From Adiantum capillus-veneris (lineage: Eukaryota > Streptophyta > Polypodiopsida > Polypodiales > Pteridaceae), in assembly GCA_014529385.2 (NCBI GenBank), contig CM043953.1:86636342-86700341 (forward strand): DNA of 64,000 nt. Direction: 5' to 3'. Each line of letters begins with the position of its first letter. Position 1 is the first letter of the stretch. The translations under genes were made by a program, and so were the position numbers. The notes below the pieces were generated by a model. It had not been told where the DNA came from. It saw only the letters and a program-made list of their open reading frames with translations, and did not search any database. Below, piece by piece: positions 24,708 through 35,900 of this stretch.

Positions 24708-25556
24708 TTATATGGGCTTTTGCTTCTCTTTAGAAGCCCGTGCCAACAACTTTGGCATAATCACTCTCCCTATACCTTCTGGGTGGATTGACTCATATTT
24801 TTGTTCATACTTATCGACAAATATGATATGGGTTCCAGTTTCCAAATCATATGAAAACAAGTACATGACTTTGTCTTTGCTTAACTCATTCACATGGGGT
24901 TCCATGCAATGGTATTAAGAGATTACTCTCCCATCCCCGTGCTTGTAAATCCTAATATTTTCATGAAATGTGGCCACTCTTGCTACACGCTTGTCATAAA
25001 TGTAGAAGGTTGCAGGGAGATTAAGCTTAGGAGGTAGTTCTTGGGTCTCCATAACCATCTTCCCTTTTGCTACGTAATCTCCATAACGATTGTAATTTTT
25101 TGGGTCTTTGACAATGAGGTAGTGGTTTCCCTATCACCATCAATGTTTACTAGGATTACTGTTAATCCTCTAGCTAGCCGTTTTTCAATATAGATGCATT
25201 GACGTCCTCAACATCTGCATACACTAGGGCTCCATGAGTGTTTTTTCTTTTTAGGAAGATTGTTGTGTATTTTTATATGTGTAAGTGTTTTTGGAAAGTG
25301 TTATTCCCAAAGTCCCTTGCTATTGGAAGCCTCTAAGTTGTTGGTTAGCCATCCACTAATATGATTTGTTGGAAGAAGTGTCACTATCGCTGCCCTCTTC
25401 TATTATTGATGCTAAGGGATCTATTTTGGCTTGGTTTACATTCTCTTCTGTTGATACTAGACTCCCTTGGTAAGTCGTTACTCTACAGTGTCTTAGAAGA
25501 TACCTGCCCAATTTTAAATACATGAAAAAAGACAGATACACTTCTGCAAAATCCAA
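24708..25556 (-). pseudogene. E3 protein A remnant (unknown family, related to E2 39368-39841)
   Basis: The minus strand starts in an acidic, serine-rich stretch (EEGSDSDTSSNK, about 25380) and decays through several stops. It then reads HYLIVKDPKNYNRYGDYV near 25110, followed by ELPPKLNLPATFYIYDKRVA. The E2 counterpart reads QYLQVKNPDVINKWGLEV followed by GPPTLEFEVR, and also has an acidic serine-rich start. A final open piece, 24905-24708, reads MEPHVNELSKDKVMYLFSYD and ends KQKPI. I do not recognise the family. Confidence 0.5.
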
Positions 25557-26888
25557 GCCTCTGACTTGTGAGGTTAGTTAACTCCTAGTGTAGCTTTTGC
25601 TTTTGATACCATGGATACCTATATACACAAGATTAAGCACTTTGCATCTTGGTCTCTTGAGTGATTCGTCCGAATTTCTCCCAAAAATCTTTATTGAAAT
25701 TCAATATTTTGTGAAATTTTGAAACCTAGGTCGAGAATCTGCTGACAATTCAAAGCCTAATCCCTAATGAGATCTTTTCTGGTGATTTAGGAGTCTGTTT
25801 TATTCAACCAAGGTATTTTTAGAATCCTGGCACGATGGCCTACAAGCTGGTGGGGTCAAATTTCCCATCTGGACCAGATGGCAGCTCTTGTGGTAGCTCT
25901 CGCTGGTGAGCTTTTTGAGTCTAGTCACTTTTTGTTGGTTGTTCTTTGCCTGGTGGGTCTTTTGACACCCTCCTTGAATTGTTTTGACACTTTTTGATGT
26001 CTGTAGGGTTAATTATCAAAAGGTTTTTGTAGACCTTCAGTTTCTAGGTGATTAGAGGGGCTTCTATTGGTCTAAATGAGTCAAGGATGGTATATTTGGG
26101 ATCCGTGAACTACCAGGAATCAGATGACGCCAAGATGGTCCTAGTCTAGCATAGTTGGCAACTACCATGGTAGCTGGATTTTGTGAAATTTTGGACTTTA
26201 ACACGTCTAGCGGTTTTGTTATCACCTGTGTAGTCTTTTGCACCTATGTTTCACCTGCAATTTTCGGTTTTGTCCTATCAAAAGAAAAGTTAACTCTCTA
26301 GGCTTGGTCACTTAAGCAATTTTTGAACTTTTTTGAACTAAGGAAAGTAGATTTGGCAAGTAAAGAGTCTCAACATCCTGATGGTATGTCCAAGCTCCAA
26401 AAACATGGTAGGTAGCAACAATTGTGTTAGCTGCCATTGGGGTCTGATTTGAGCCTGGTCACTTCCTGCTGATTTCTTACCTCTAGGGCGTCCCGATGCC
26501 TTGTATGACTCAAAATGATCAATTTTTTGTCTATGTCCAAAGTTTCAAGTTTGGCTTGGTCAATTACTTCAAAATCTGCTTTATCTCACAGATGATGACT
26601 CAAGTTTTACTCAAAATTTATAGATATGCTCATCTTGAGTGTATGCAAGTACACAAGCTAGAATTCCTGAAATCACACACTTTGTTTTTTAGTCATGCAT
26701 ATTTCTTGCCTTTTCAGTCATTTTTGCCAGCAAAAGTCGCAATATGGCATTCAAAAAAAACTTTGGCTCGTTCAAGAAAGACTAGAATGTAACATTAACC
26801 TAACTACTATTCCTATACTAATCTAAAAACCAAACAATAAAATATTAAAAAAAATGAAGTAAAAAAAAGTGATAGCGGGGTAGATAAT
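25557..26888 (-). other. E3 leader (non-coding), left of the E2 insertion
   Basis: No coding sequence is recognised. By position it is the untranslated leader between the E3 primer site (43134-43153) and protein A, split by E2 at 26889. Phrases such as a tryptophan-free, T-rich run with repeated TTTTGAA and tggtagct-type motifs occur, but no palindrome array like that of E2. Confidence 0.4.
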
Positions 26889-26933
26889 TGTGGGACGCAT
26901 GTCTAACCTCACCATCCTATCTTATTGCAGTAT
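26889..26933 (-). repeat. E2 left (3') LTR, first part
   Basis: It starts TGTGGGACGCATG and matches the start of the right LTR at 41933 (TGTGCGACGCATT). The copia element separates it from the rest at 32108. Confidence 0.88.
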
Positions 26934-27160
26934 TGTTACCATATACATGTGGTAGTGATGTGTGTGAACACACTAGGACCGCCGGGGCATTTTTTCCCTC
27001 TTTAGGAGGTTTTTTCCCCCGTGCATTGTATATACGCCCATCACTCTAGGGCTATCTATCTTTCCATTGCACACTAAGGAATACACTCTCTATTGTGTGC
27101 CTTGAGCTTCCTTCGTCTTCTCCAAGCTGTGTGTGTTTCTCTGCAACCCTAATTCCAACA
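26934..27160 (+). repeat. Copia 5' LTR
   Basis: It starts TGTTACCATATACATG and ends AATTCCAACA. A TATA-like TGTATATACG lies near 27028. A C-rich and T-rich run (TTTTTTCCC...) precedes it. Confidence 0.96.
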
Positions 27161-27162
27161 AT

Positions 27163-27174
27163 TGGTATCAGAGC
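27163..27174 (+). other. Copia primer-binding site (initiator tRNA-Met)
   Basis: TGGTATCAGAGC, two bases after the 5' LTR. Confidence 0.95.
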
Positions 27175-27513
27175 AGGTCACGTCCTCCCGGGCTTAGTGG
27201 TCAGCACACGCCTGCTCACTTTCTCCGATTTCAGTGAGCTTTGGCAAGCGTTCGCAGGTCGACAAATATTTTGGGAGAGCTCGAAGAGCTTGGGCTGCTC
27301 AGAATTTTGATTTGGGCTCATTTCGGCCTCCGTTTCCACTACGGGCAGTACTGCACAAGCTATTTCGTCATTTTGTGCAGATTTTCTGTCAGTGCCGTTT
27401 TCTGCATAACAGGTGCCTTATAGTCTTCTACGGTTTGTGCTATATAGCACAAGTTATTCCCGCTCCATTTCTCCTATTTTCGGGCAGTTTTCACATCAGG
27501 TGCAGCATTTACC

Positions 27514-30500
27514 ATGGCTGACAACAACAACACAGATGTGTTCAAGATGTTTGCTGCTGAGGACAGGTTGGATGGGGACAACTACCCTATGTGGGCTTAT
27601 ATGATGCAACACGTTCTTGTGTCAAAAGGTGTCTGGAACATTGTGCAGGGCATTGATGTACGTCCTGGTTCTGAAGATGTAGGCGATATTGAGGATGTTG
27701 CAGGTCTTGCTGCAAGGATTGCAGCTGTTAGAGTTGTTTTGCCTACAGCAGAACAAGCTCGTTGGGATGTTAAGGATGCGCAGGCTCATGCATTGATTGC
27801 GTTGTCTGTGAAGCGCACCATTATTCCTCACATCCGTTCAGCAAAATCTGCAAAACAGGCTTGGGATATTCTAGCAGGTCTTTATGCAAGCCGCAATGAG
27901 GCTAAAATTGCTTTGCTGCGTAAAGAGCTAGAGTCGAAGATTATGCATGAGGAAGATGATATGGACACTTTCCTTGCTAGTGTCAAGGATATCAATGAGC
28001 AACTCATTTCTGCAGGTGAAGTCATTTCTGACAGTTCCCTTGTGCAGACTGTTCTTGATGCCTTACCAGATTCCTACCAGACTTTCGCTAGTACTTGGAG
28101 ACTGATGACCCAAGGAAATCCTGAAGTTGTCAAGTTTGATGCATTATGCACATTGCTGTTGCAAGAGTCACTTTCTAGAAAAAACAGGACTAGGCAGCGT
28201 GCAGTTGAACAGGCTTTTATTGCTTCTCAAAGAAAGGGTGGTAACAGTAATGCAGCCACTTCTTATGGTTCTGCTGCGAGTGGCAAAATTTCTGTTCCTA
28301 ATGCTTCTGCTGGCAGCACTTCGTCTGGCAATTCTGGTGATAAGGGCAAAAAGAAGATGCGTTGCCATTATTGTAAAGCCAATGATCACTTGATCAAGTC
28401 GTGTCCTAAGTTGAAGGCCAAAGAGGCTAAGAAGAAAGAGGGTGGTTCCACTGCAAATGCTGGTTCCACTACAAATGCAGCCATTGTTGAGTCTTCTGTG
28501 AAAGGAGATTGTGATGCTGATGTTGATGCAGAATGGGCTTTTAGCGCAGAGTGCACTTACAATCCTGCTGTCCATGATGCATGCTTGTCAGTTGCTACAG
28601 ATTCACATGTGTGGTATTTCGACAGTGGTGCTACAAAGCACATTACCTCACATCGTGAATTGTTTACCTCTCTCGAGTCTGTCCCTCATGGGAATTCAGT
28701 CACTTGTGCCAACAACGCCTCTTATCCAGTTCAGGGAGTTGGAAAGATTGTGCTCACTGCTGCTAATGGCAGTTCCTTCACACTTGTTGATGCACTTTAT
28801 GTACCTGGGATCAAGAAGAATCTCTTGTCTGTATCCGCACTTGCTAGACTTGGACTTGTAGTCAAATTTGTGGATGACAGATGTACAGTTCATGATCTCA
28901 GTTTTGGTGATGAAATTGTTGCATCTGGGCTTTTGTGCCGTGGGCTGTATAAGCTCACTTTGTATGACAAGTGTGGACAAAATTTTGCAAATGCTGTTGC
29001 AGATTCAAGGGCTATTTCAGATGCAAAACTTTGGCATGCACGTTTTGGTCATCTGAATTTTGCCAGTTTGCTGCGTTTGCAGAAATCTGATATGGTTGCT
29101 TCTTTGCCGCCTCTTGAAGCACCTATCAAACATGTTTGTGAAGGCTGTATTCTGGGTAAAATGCAGCGTTCTAAGTTTCCAAAGGATGGTTCAGTTAGGG
29201 CCACATGCAGGTTGCAGCTTGTGCATAGTGACGTTTGTGGGCCCATGCAAACTCCGTCCTTGGGCAATTACCTGTACTTCGTGACTTTCATTGATGATTA
29301 CTCCAGGCATGCATGGGTATTTCCGCTTAAAGCAAAGTCCGAAGTTTTTATGTGCTTCAAACAATTTTTGGCTATGGCTGAAAATGTCTCAAAATGTACT
29401 ATGGGCACCCTCCGTTCCGATCGAGGGGGGGAGTATATGTCTCATGAATTTAATGCATTTCTGGCTAGTCGTGGGATAAAACACCAATGTACAGTGCCTT
29501 ATACACCTCAGCAAAATGGTGTTGCTGAGAGGAAAAACAGGTCACTAACGGAAATGGCACGATGTATGGTCAAAAGTCAAGCTTTGCCGCATTCTTTTTG
29601 GCTTGAGGCCATCATGTGTGCCACTTATGTACTTAACAGGTGTCCTACGAAAGCTTTGCAGTCTATTACTCCATATGAAGCATGGCATGATAGAAAACCT
29701 TCTATTGAGCACATGCGTGTTTTTGGCTGTTTGGCATATGCTTTGGTGCCACAAGTGCAGCGCAGAAAATTGGATGATAAGGCTGTCAAATGTATTTTTG
29801 TTGGTTATAGTGCTGAAAGCAAAGGTTACAGGTTGTATCATCCGCAAACAAAACGTATTTTGGTTTCACGGGATGTAGTGTTTGTGGAAGATTCTGTTCA
29901 ACCCTTGCTGTCATGTACTAGAGACAGTAATGTAAGCTCACAGGACATTTATGACACTTTGTTGCCTCTTTTCAGTGGTGGAAATACGAATGTAAGTTCC
30001 AATGAGGCAAATGTACAGCCTATGGGGGTTTCTGAAAATGTTTTAGAACAGCCTATTACTGATGCAGATGTACATGATGTACTTGATGAGGAAAGGGCTG
30101 AAAATGAGCAGGCTAGAGGTATGCCAAAATGGCTGGTGCACACTTTGCGTGATAGTAAATTGGATGCACCTTTATCTAGTCGTACTCGTTCAGGCTCTCG
30201 CCATGCATCTTATGCATCAGATTGTTATGCTTTGGCTGTGTCTAGTTTACATGATGTTGAGGAGCCTCTGTCTTTTGATGAAGCACAGAATTCAGAAAAT
30301 TGGATTGCTGCCATGAAATCAGAATATGATGCACTTATAGAGAATGACACATGGACTTTATGTGATTTGCCTCCTGGCAAAAAGGCCATTGGTACCAAGT
30401 GGGTTTACAAGTTGAAACGCAAGCCGGATGGTGAGATCGATCGCCATAAGGCTCGACTTGTTGCAAAGGGTTATGCACAACAAAAAGGCATAGATTATGA

Positions 30501-31800
30501 AGAGACTTTTGCTCCCACTTGTCGTATGACTACTGTGCGTTTTCTATGTGCATTGGCAGCTCATTTTGGTTGGGATGTACATCAATCAGACATTGTTACT
30601 GCTTTCTTGAATGGTGACATATTTGAGGAAGTTTATGTAACGCAGCCTCGCGGTTTTGTCATAAAAGGACAAGAGGACAAAGTGTGCAAATGTAAGAAGG
30701 CTTTGTATGGGTTGAAGCAATCTCCTCGTGCTTGGTATGAGAAAGCTGACACTCATTTGGTTAAACGAGGCTTTCGTAACAGTCCAACAGAAAGCACATT
30801 GTATGTAAAGCGTGAGGATGATGTATTTCTCATTGTGGTTCTTTATGTTGATGATTTGCTGATCACTGGACCAAATGAGAGACATATTGCTGAATTTAAG
30901 GCTGATTTGAATGCTACTTTCAAGATGAAAGATTTGGGGCTGTTGCATCATTACTTGGGTATACAGTTTAAGCAGTGTGATGGTGGTATTGCCTTGTGTC
31001 AGAAAAGTTACATAGAGACATTGCTATGTAAGTTTGGACTTGAGGATTGCAAACCTATTGCCACTCCCATGGAAACAGGTTTGAAGTTGAGTCTACATGA
31101 TGCTGGCGATCCTGCTGATGTCACTCTTTACCAAACTGCTGTTGGCTGCCTCATTTATGTATGCAACACGAGGCCAGATATTCAGTTTGCAGTCTCGCAG
31201 GTCAGCAGATTTATGCATAGCCCAGGGTCTAAGCATTGGCAGGCTGTCAAGAGGATTTTCCGCTACCTTAGTGGCACTTTACATCTTGGCTTATTTTATC
31301 CCAAGGGGGGATCATTGCCGCCAGACTTACATGCTTTTTCGGACTCAGATTGGGCTGGTTGTTTTGACACGCGAGTGTCCACAAGTGGTTTTTGTTTCTT
31401 GCTTGGCAGTTCATGTATATCATGGTTGAGCAAGAAGCAACCTACTGTGGCCACTTCGAGTTGTGAGGCTGAGTACAGGGCAGTCTTCACAGCTACGGTT
31501 GAGTGTGTATGGCTCAGACGCCTTATGGCTGACTTGGGTGTTGGACAGGACACTGCCAACACTATCTACACTGACAGTCAGAGCGCATTGGCAGTTGCGA
31601 GGAACCCAGTTTTTCATGCTCGCACAAAGCACATTGAGGTGCATTACCACTATGTCAGGGAGAGGCTCTCAGCAGGAGAGATCAGCTTGGCTTATGTGCC
31701 AACACAGGACAACCTTGCAGATCTTTTCACAAAGGCATTGTCTCGTGAGAAGCTTGAAGCTTTCCGCAAAGCTTTGGGCTTACTCCCCTTTGTGGACTGA
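27514..31800 (+). CDS. Copia Gag-Pol polyprotein (1428 aa)
   Basis: The polyprotein supplies capsid, protease, integrase, reverse transcriptase and RNase H for the element's own copying through RNA. Gag starts with DRLDGDNYPMWAYMM and has a zinc knuckle at C284, C287, H292 and C297 (spacing CX2CX4HX4C, with an unusual NDH). The protease active site is DSGAT at 370-374. Integrase begins with the HHCC region (HARFGHLN, about 509) and its core includes HSDVCGP and FIDDYSR, with the last acidic residue in GVAERKNR. Reverse transcriptase starts near 930 (WIAAMKSEYDALIENDTW) and has YVDD at 1111-1114. RNase H includes SCEAEYRAV and TKHIEVHYHYVRERL and ends KALGLLPFVD. Integrase before reverse transcriptase is the copia order. 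No stop or frameshift is present. The start ATG follows a 350-base leader. The gene order and full catalytic motifs suggest it could still be active. Confidence 0.96.
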   Translation: MADNNNTDVFKMFAAEDRLDGDNYPMWAYMMQHVLVSKGVWNIVQGIDVRPGSEDVGDIEDVAGLAARIAAVRVVLPTAEQARWDVKDAQAHALIALSVKRTIIPHIRSAKSAKQAWDILAGLYASRNEAKIALLRKELESKIMHEEDDMDTFLASVKDINEQLISAGEVISDSSLVQTVLDALPDSYQTFASTWRLMTQGNPEVVKFDALCTLLLQESLSRKNRTRQRAVEQAFIASQRKGGNSNAATSYGSAASGKISVPNASAGSTSSGNSGDKGKKKMRCHYCKANDHLIKSCPKLKAKEAKKKEGGSTANAGSTTNAAIVESSVKGDCDADVDAEWAFSAECTYNPAVHDACLSVATDSHVWYFDSGATKHITSHRELFTSLESVPHGNSVTCANNASYPVQGVGKIVLTAANGSSFTLVDALYVPGIKKNLLSVSALARLGLVVKFVDDRCTVHDLSFGDEIVASGLLCRGLYKLTLYDKCGQNFANAVADSRAISDAKLWHARFGHLNFASLLRLQKSDMVASLPPLEAPIKHVCEGCILGKMQRSKFPKDGSVRATCRLQLVHSDVCGPMQTPSLGNYLYFVTFIDDYSRHAWVFPLKAKSEVFMCFKQFLAMAENVSKCTMGTLRSDRGGEYMSHEFNAFLASRGIKHQCTVPYTPQQNGVAERKNRSLTEMARCMVKSQALPHSFWLEAIMCATYVLNRCPTKALQSITPYEAWHDRKPSIEHMRVFGCLAYALVPQVQRRKLDDKAVKCIFVGYSAESKGYRLYHPQTKRILVSRDVVFVEDSVQPLLSCTRDSNVSSQDIYDTLLPLFSGGNTNVSSNEANVQPMGVSENVLEQPITDADVHDVLDEERAENEQARGMPKWLVHTLRDSKLDAPLSSRTRSGSRHASYASDCYALAVSSLHDVEEPLSFDEAQNSENWIAAMKSEYDALIENDTWTLCDLPPGKKAIGTKWVYKLKRKPDGEIDRHKARLVAKGYAQQKGIDYEETFAPTCRMTTVRFLCALAAHFGWDVHQSDIVTAFLNGDIFEEVYVTQPRGFVIKGQEDKVCKCKKALYGLKQSPRAWYEKADTHLVKRGFRNSPTESTLYVKREDDVFLIVVLYVDDLLITGPNERHIAEFKADLNATFKMKDLGLLHHYLGIQFKQCDGGIALCQKSYIETLLCKFGLEDCKPIATPMETGLKLSLHDAGDPADVTLYQTAVGCLIYVCNTRPDIQFAVSQVSRFMHSPGSKHWQAVKRIFRYLSGTLHLGLFYPKGGSLPPDLHAFSDSDWAGCFDTRVSTSGFCFLLGSSCISWLSKKQPTVATSSCEAEYRAVFTATVECVWLRRLMADLGVGQDTANTIYTDSQSALAVARNPVFHARTKHIEVHYHYVRERLSAGEISLAYVPTQDNLADLFTKALSREKLEAFRKALGLLPFVD

Positions 31801-31863
31801 TCCTGTCCTCAGGGCATGGCACTTCCCTTTACTCATGTGCCAGCTCTCGTTCACCGCATCACT

Positions 31864-31875
31864 CCAGGGGGGATT
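31864..31875 (+). other. Copia polypurine tract
   Basis: CCAGGGGGGATT directly before the 3' LTR start at 31876; the usual primer for plus-strand synthesis. Confidence 0.85.
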
Positions 31876-32102
31876 TGTTACCATATACATGTGGTAGTGA
31901 TGTGTGTGAACACACTAGGACCGCCGGGGCATTTTTTCCCTCTTTAGGAGGTTTTTTCCCCCGTGCATTGTATATACGCCCATCACTCTAGGGCTATCTA
32001 TCTTTCCATTGCACACTAAGGAATACACTCTCTATTGTGTGCCTTGAGCTTCCTTCGTCTTCTCCAAGCTGTGTGTGTTTCTCTGCAACCCTAATTCCAA
32101 CA
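31876..32102 (+). repeat. Copia 3' LTR
   Basis: Same length and, by eye, same sequence as 26934-27160. Confidence 0.96.
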
Positions 32103-32107
32103 AGTAT

Positions 32108-32984
32108 TAGTGAGAACCACGATTAATTTGTCAAACCATGGGATGAAGCTGACTCGACTAGTGCATAGAGGCTACAAGACGTTGTCAATCTCTTGGAAAA
32201 CAACTAACAACTCGCATCTAACTCAGGCTACACCCAAGTGACTGAAATCACCAAAAGCCAATCGCTCATCGACAAGCAAATCACATCCGTTACAACATCA
32301 AATGACATCCAAACGTAATGAAACTTCTAGGACAAGTTTATAAGACCTAAGCACACATGCCTATGGTCTCAAACCCCACTTTAGGTCAAGTTCCAAAATC
32401 GCGATTATTAACAGCAGTGGATGTTTGACCTAGTCGTTTTCGACCCAAAATGCATCTAAATGCTTAGCAATGATGCCCCAATACCCCACCTATGCGTAGT
32501 TTTCAATTTAAAAGTGTAAATTCCTAGTTATGATGAAATTAGGCCGCGGATTGACGATGCCAAAAGCTACGAAATATTGTGAATGGCTCACGTCAATGCG
32601 TAGAGCTCTTACCTGCGGGTTGCAATGCAACGAACGCAATTGCAATGTGACAATTGGAGAGGGAGTAGAAAGCACGAGAAGGAGAGAAGTGAGCGCCATT
32701 AGCTCACGCTATGTATTTCTTATCCAAAAACTTATTAAAAACTTACAAAATTTGTCTTTTATACCTTAGCCAAGGTTTTTGGGTGGTCAAAACTAATAAT
32801 ATGGAGTTCTACCAAAGCTGGGTGATGACTGGCTGATACAATTTGGAAGCTTGTAGCCCCGGCTCATTAATTACAGAGTTTATTCGAGAAAGTAGAAGTT
32901 ACAGTATTCCCAATTTATCAAAATAATAAATGTTTTACAAAGAGAACTCCGAAAAATGGTGTCCGTGTTAGCTTGCTGCTAACA
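32108..32984 (-). repeat. E2 left (3') LTR, main part
   Basis: It aligns along its length with 41975-42844. The shared right edge is GCTTGCTGCTAACA, so on the minus strand the LTR starts TGTTAGCAGCAAGC. It carries a half-palindrome ATCGCGATTATTAAC near 32398-32412. There are many base differences and small indels from the right LTR, so E2 is much older than the copia insertion. Confidence 0.88.
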
Positions 32985-32998
32985 TCCCCCCCTCCTCG
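32985..32998 (-). other. E2 polypurine tract
   Basis: The minus strand reads GAGGAGGGGGGGA immediately before the 3' LTR start, which supports minus-strand orientation. Confidence 0.8.
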
Positions 32999-32999
32999 C

Positions 33000-35900
33000 T
33001 TGTGTCGTCCCTTGACACAACTTTATGGACTGAAATAGTCTTCGGGTTGACGGCTGGCGAGGTGGTCTTCAAGCACGTCTAGTGCCTTCTGGTATCTGAT
33101 TCTTCGTTCTTTGTCAGACACTTGCAGAAATTGCATTTTACCTGATTCTTCAGCTCCAAGTTGAGTAGCCTACAAACCTCGATGTTAGGTTACTGATCAC
33201 CGGCGCAAATATCTTCGTTCACCAAGTGAACAATCCTGTGTAGAATGCTTCTTCAAAAGCTAGCATATTATTCGATGGCAGGAACATGCATCTGGCATAG
33301 AATCCGTAAAGGACCTCTTCTGAAGGTTACCCACTCAGATCGTAGCAAGAGATGATAGCCATGGGGATCCTGTTTTCTCAGGCTCATTCAAAACTTGTAT
33401 ACATGTTAGCAACATTCTGCAGATTTTATACAACATGGCACAGGAGAGATCTGGCAGGATCTTGAAGAAAGACATGGCGCCCGTTAGGGTTTTCACCATG
33501 TATTCCTCTGTCGCTTGGCCTCTCTCTAGAGCTAGCAGCCTGGGGAAGTTAAGCAAAGTTGGCCTCTTCTTTTTTAGTGCTTCATGCGCTTGCCATGTCC
33601 TTACTCTGGGTACAAGACAGAAGGTTAGATCTCTTTGAAGGGCTGCAGGTGCTCTTGTGAATAGAATCAGGTATCTCGGATTCTTGTTCAGCTAGCTTAA
33701 CCTCCACTTTGGGTGGTCTTTATCTGCGCCATCTTCTTGCATATCCTTGTACAGCCTTTCTTTCACCTGTAATAGTTCTACTTTGATGAGAGGGCACGGC
33801 AAGGATTGTTGGTGCCATTGAGCGTTGATCTCATGTGGAGTGAGTTGAGTGATGTTGACAGAGTGTAAAACTCTCAACTCCCAATCCATTGTGGCTTTCC
33901 ACTCCTCATCCACCTCTAAGGTGATCTTCTCCTTCAGTGTGTCTTCTTCGGCTTTTGACAGCTGGACCATTGGCATTGTGTTTGCATCTGTGATGTGAAC
34001 CTGAAAATCCTCATCACCACTCGGCTCTGTTGTGTACTGTGTCTCAAACTCACCAAATGAGACCGAGGGTATGTCTATCTATGGCCGCTCTGAAGTGTCG
34101 GCCTCTTCCTGCGTGTCTGGTTTCCCATCTCTGAGGAGTTGATTAATTCGCTTTAGTTCTGGTATCTCCTTTAGAAGCACCTCCTCTCTTTGAGGCCGCA
34201 TCAGTGCCAGGTCCCTCCTGCGTTGTGATTGTTCTAACTTTAATTCCAATTCTAGGTCTTTGTTTTTATTTTCAAGTGCCTTATACACTTCGTTAGTTCC
34301 TTCGATCGAGGCCATGGCTGGATTTTCTATGATTTTCCCTAAGAGAATGGCCTGATCATTGATCCTCTGTTCAGAATACTGCAGAGAAGCGTTGGCAACA
34401 TCTAATTGCACTTGAATTTTTTGAGCTGACAGAGAGGTCGTAAGAAGTTCATTCGTAACTTCTGTCAGTTGCTCATCTTTTGCTTTGCAGGCATCAGATA
34501 ATTTGGTAAGTAGATCACCTAATTCCTCCATTTCTTTTTATTGCCTATCTCCGGCTAACTGATGTTGTTCCGCTTCTGCCTTCAGCTCTTGCACCTACCT
34601 TTGGAGATCAGTGATGACAGTCATCTTGTCTTCTAACTCTCCTTGGAGAGCACCGATCACCATTTCAAGTTCCTTGGCCTTGGTGCTGCGTTTTAATGCT
34701 GCTGAACGGAGTCTCTCCATCATTCCTATATCTGACGTACATATTCGTTGACTTGGACTATTACCTCGTTGTTTGACTACCACTCCTCCTCTCGTGCCAG
34801 TTGAGATGTGCCTGCAACCTCATGTGTTGCTTCTTGCTGCGTCATAATTGCTGGTGGTTCTTGTGTGGAGGTAGATGGTCGGGCGGTCTTCTTCTTGGCC
34901 ATCCTGAGGCTTTGATGCCTTGGCAGTTTCTGGCTGAGTAGAAGTAGAGGGTGTTGTCTCAACCCTTGTTGTCTCTTCAGGTGCCGGCCTTTTTTCCTTC
35001 TCTGGCTCAGGTTATGTCTCATGTGCAGTGGTAGACTCTTTTCCCGCATCTGCTTCTTTATCAATCTCTTGTTCAGATCCATTTGCCTTTTCCTCTTCTG
35101 GCTTTTAAGTATCTTCTACTTCCTTCTCTGGTTCCGGCTCGTGTTCTTTTTATTTTTGTGATCGGAGTGGTCAATCTCTTGTGCAGATTCTGTTTGTTGG
35201 GTGGACTCGTAATCTTTCTCTTTCTCAGGCTCTGCTTCTTCATTAGTGTCTTTGCCTGCAGGTGATGGTGGTGGGCTAGGCATGGGATGGTCTTGTTGTT
35301 CTGTATGTGGTGAGATGGGTCAGGGATATCCATGACTTTGCTCTTGGCTAGCCGTTTCCTTGGTTTGACTTTGGTCTTCCTCTTCCTTGGCTTTCTTTGC
35401 AGTTTCTCCTCCCTCCTTCACCTTTAGAGCTTCAGCTTCTTGGTACATTCTTTCTAAATGCTCCGTTGGATCATCCGCCTCTTTTCTTGTATGATGCTTT
35501 GCTCGAGGGCCTTTAAGTCTTGCAGGTACCCATTTTTCTGGGTCCTTCCCTTGTGCTTGCCTACTATGCTGGTACGCTTGTTTCTGTCTTTCAAAGCGCA
35601 CTTGTTTTTGAGCTGGCTCTTCTTGGTGTGCGGCCACAACTTTTCTTTTCATCTCTTCTCTCCGAGCTCTCTTTTCTTCGTTGTCAGAGCTCTCGCTTTT
35701 GTGCCATTCCGGTGTGTTGTCAGCTAACTCATCATCAGATTTATATGATCTTTTACCTGACCTTTTAGCTCTTTGAGAGGGTTGTGCTGCCAATATCCAT
35801 GTATTCTGATCAGGGGCAGGTGGTAGGTTGTTGGTCATGCTGATGGCATGATATGCTATTCGATTCAAGACCTCTAGCGCACCCAAGTACGTGATTTTGC

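Larger units (their letters stand above)
26934..32102 (+). mobile_element. Intact Ty1/copia retrotransposon, TSD AGTAT
   Basis: A 5169-base element with identical-length 227-base LTRs (26934-27160, 31876-32102), an initiator tRNA-Met primer site, one uninterrupted 1428-codon polyprotein and a polypurine tract. AGTAT flanks both sides (26929-26933, 32103-32107). By eye I see no difference between the two LTRs, so the insertion is young. It sits in the left LTR of E2. Confidence 0.96.

Noticed and set aside
28168-28575. Minus-strand open frames opposite the copia polyprotein
   Set aside because: They are shadows of the coding strand in an intact Gag-Pol gene; no independent features.
32508-32769. 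Open frames in E2 LTRs (also 42398-42643)
   Set aside because: They are conserved only as part of the LTR; no sign of protein-level selection by eye and they sit in the LTR's regulatory part.
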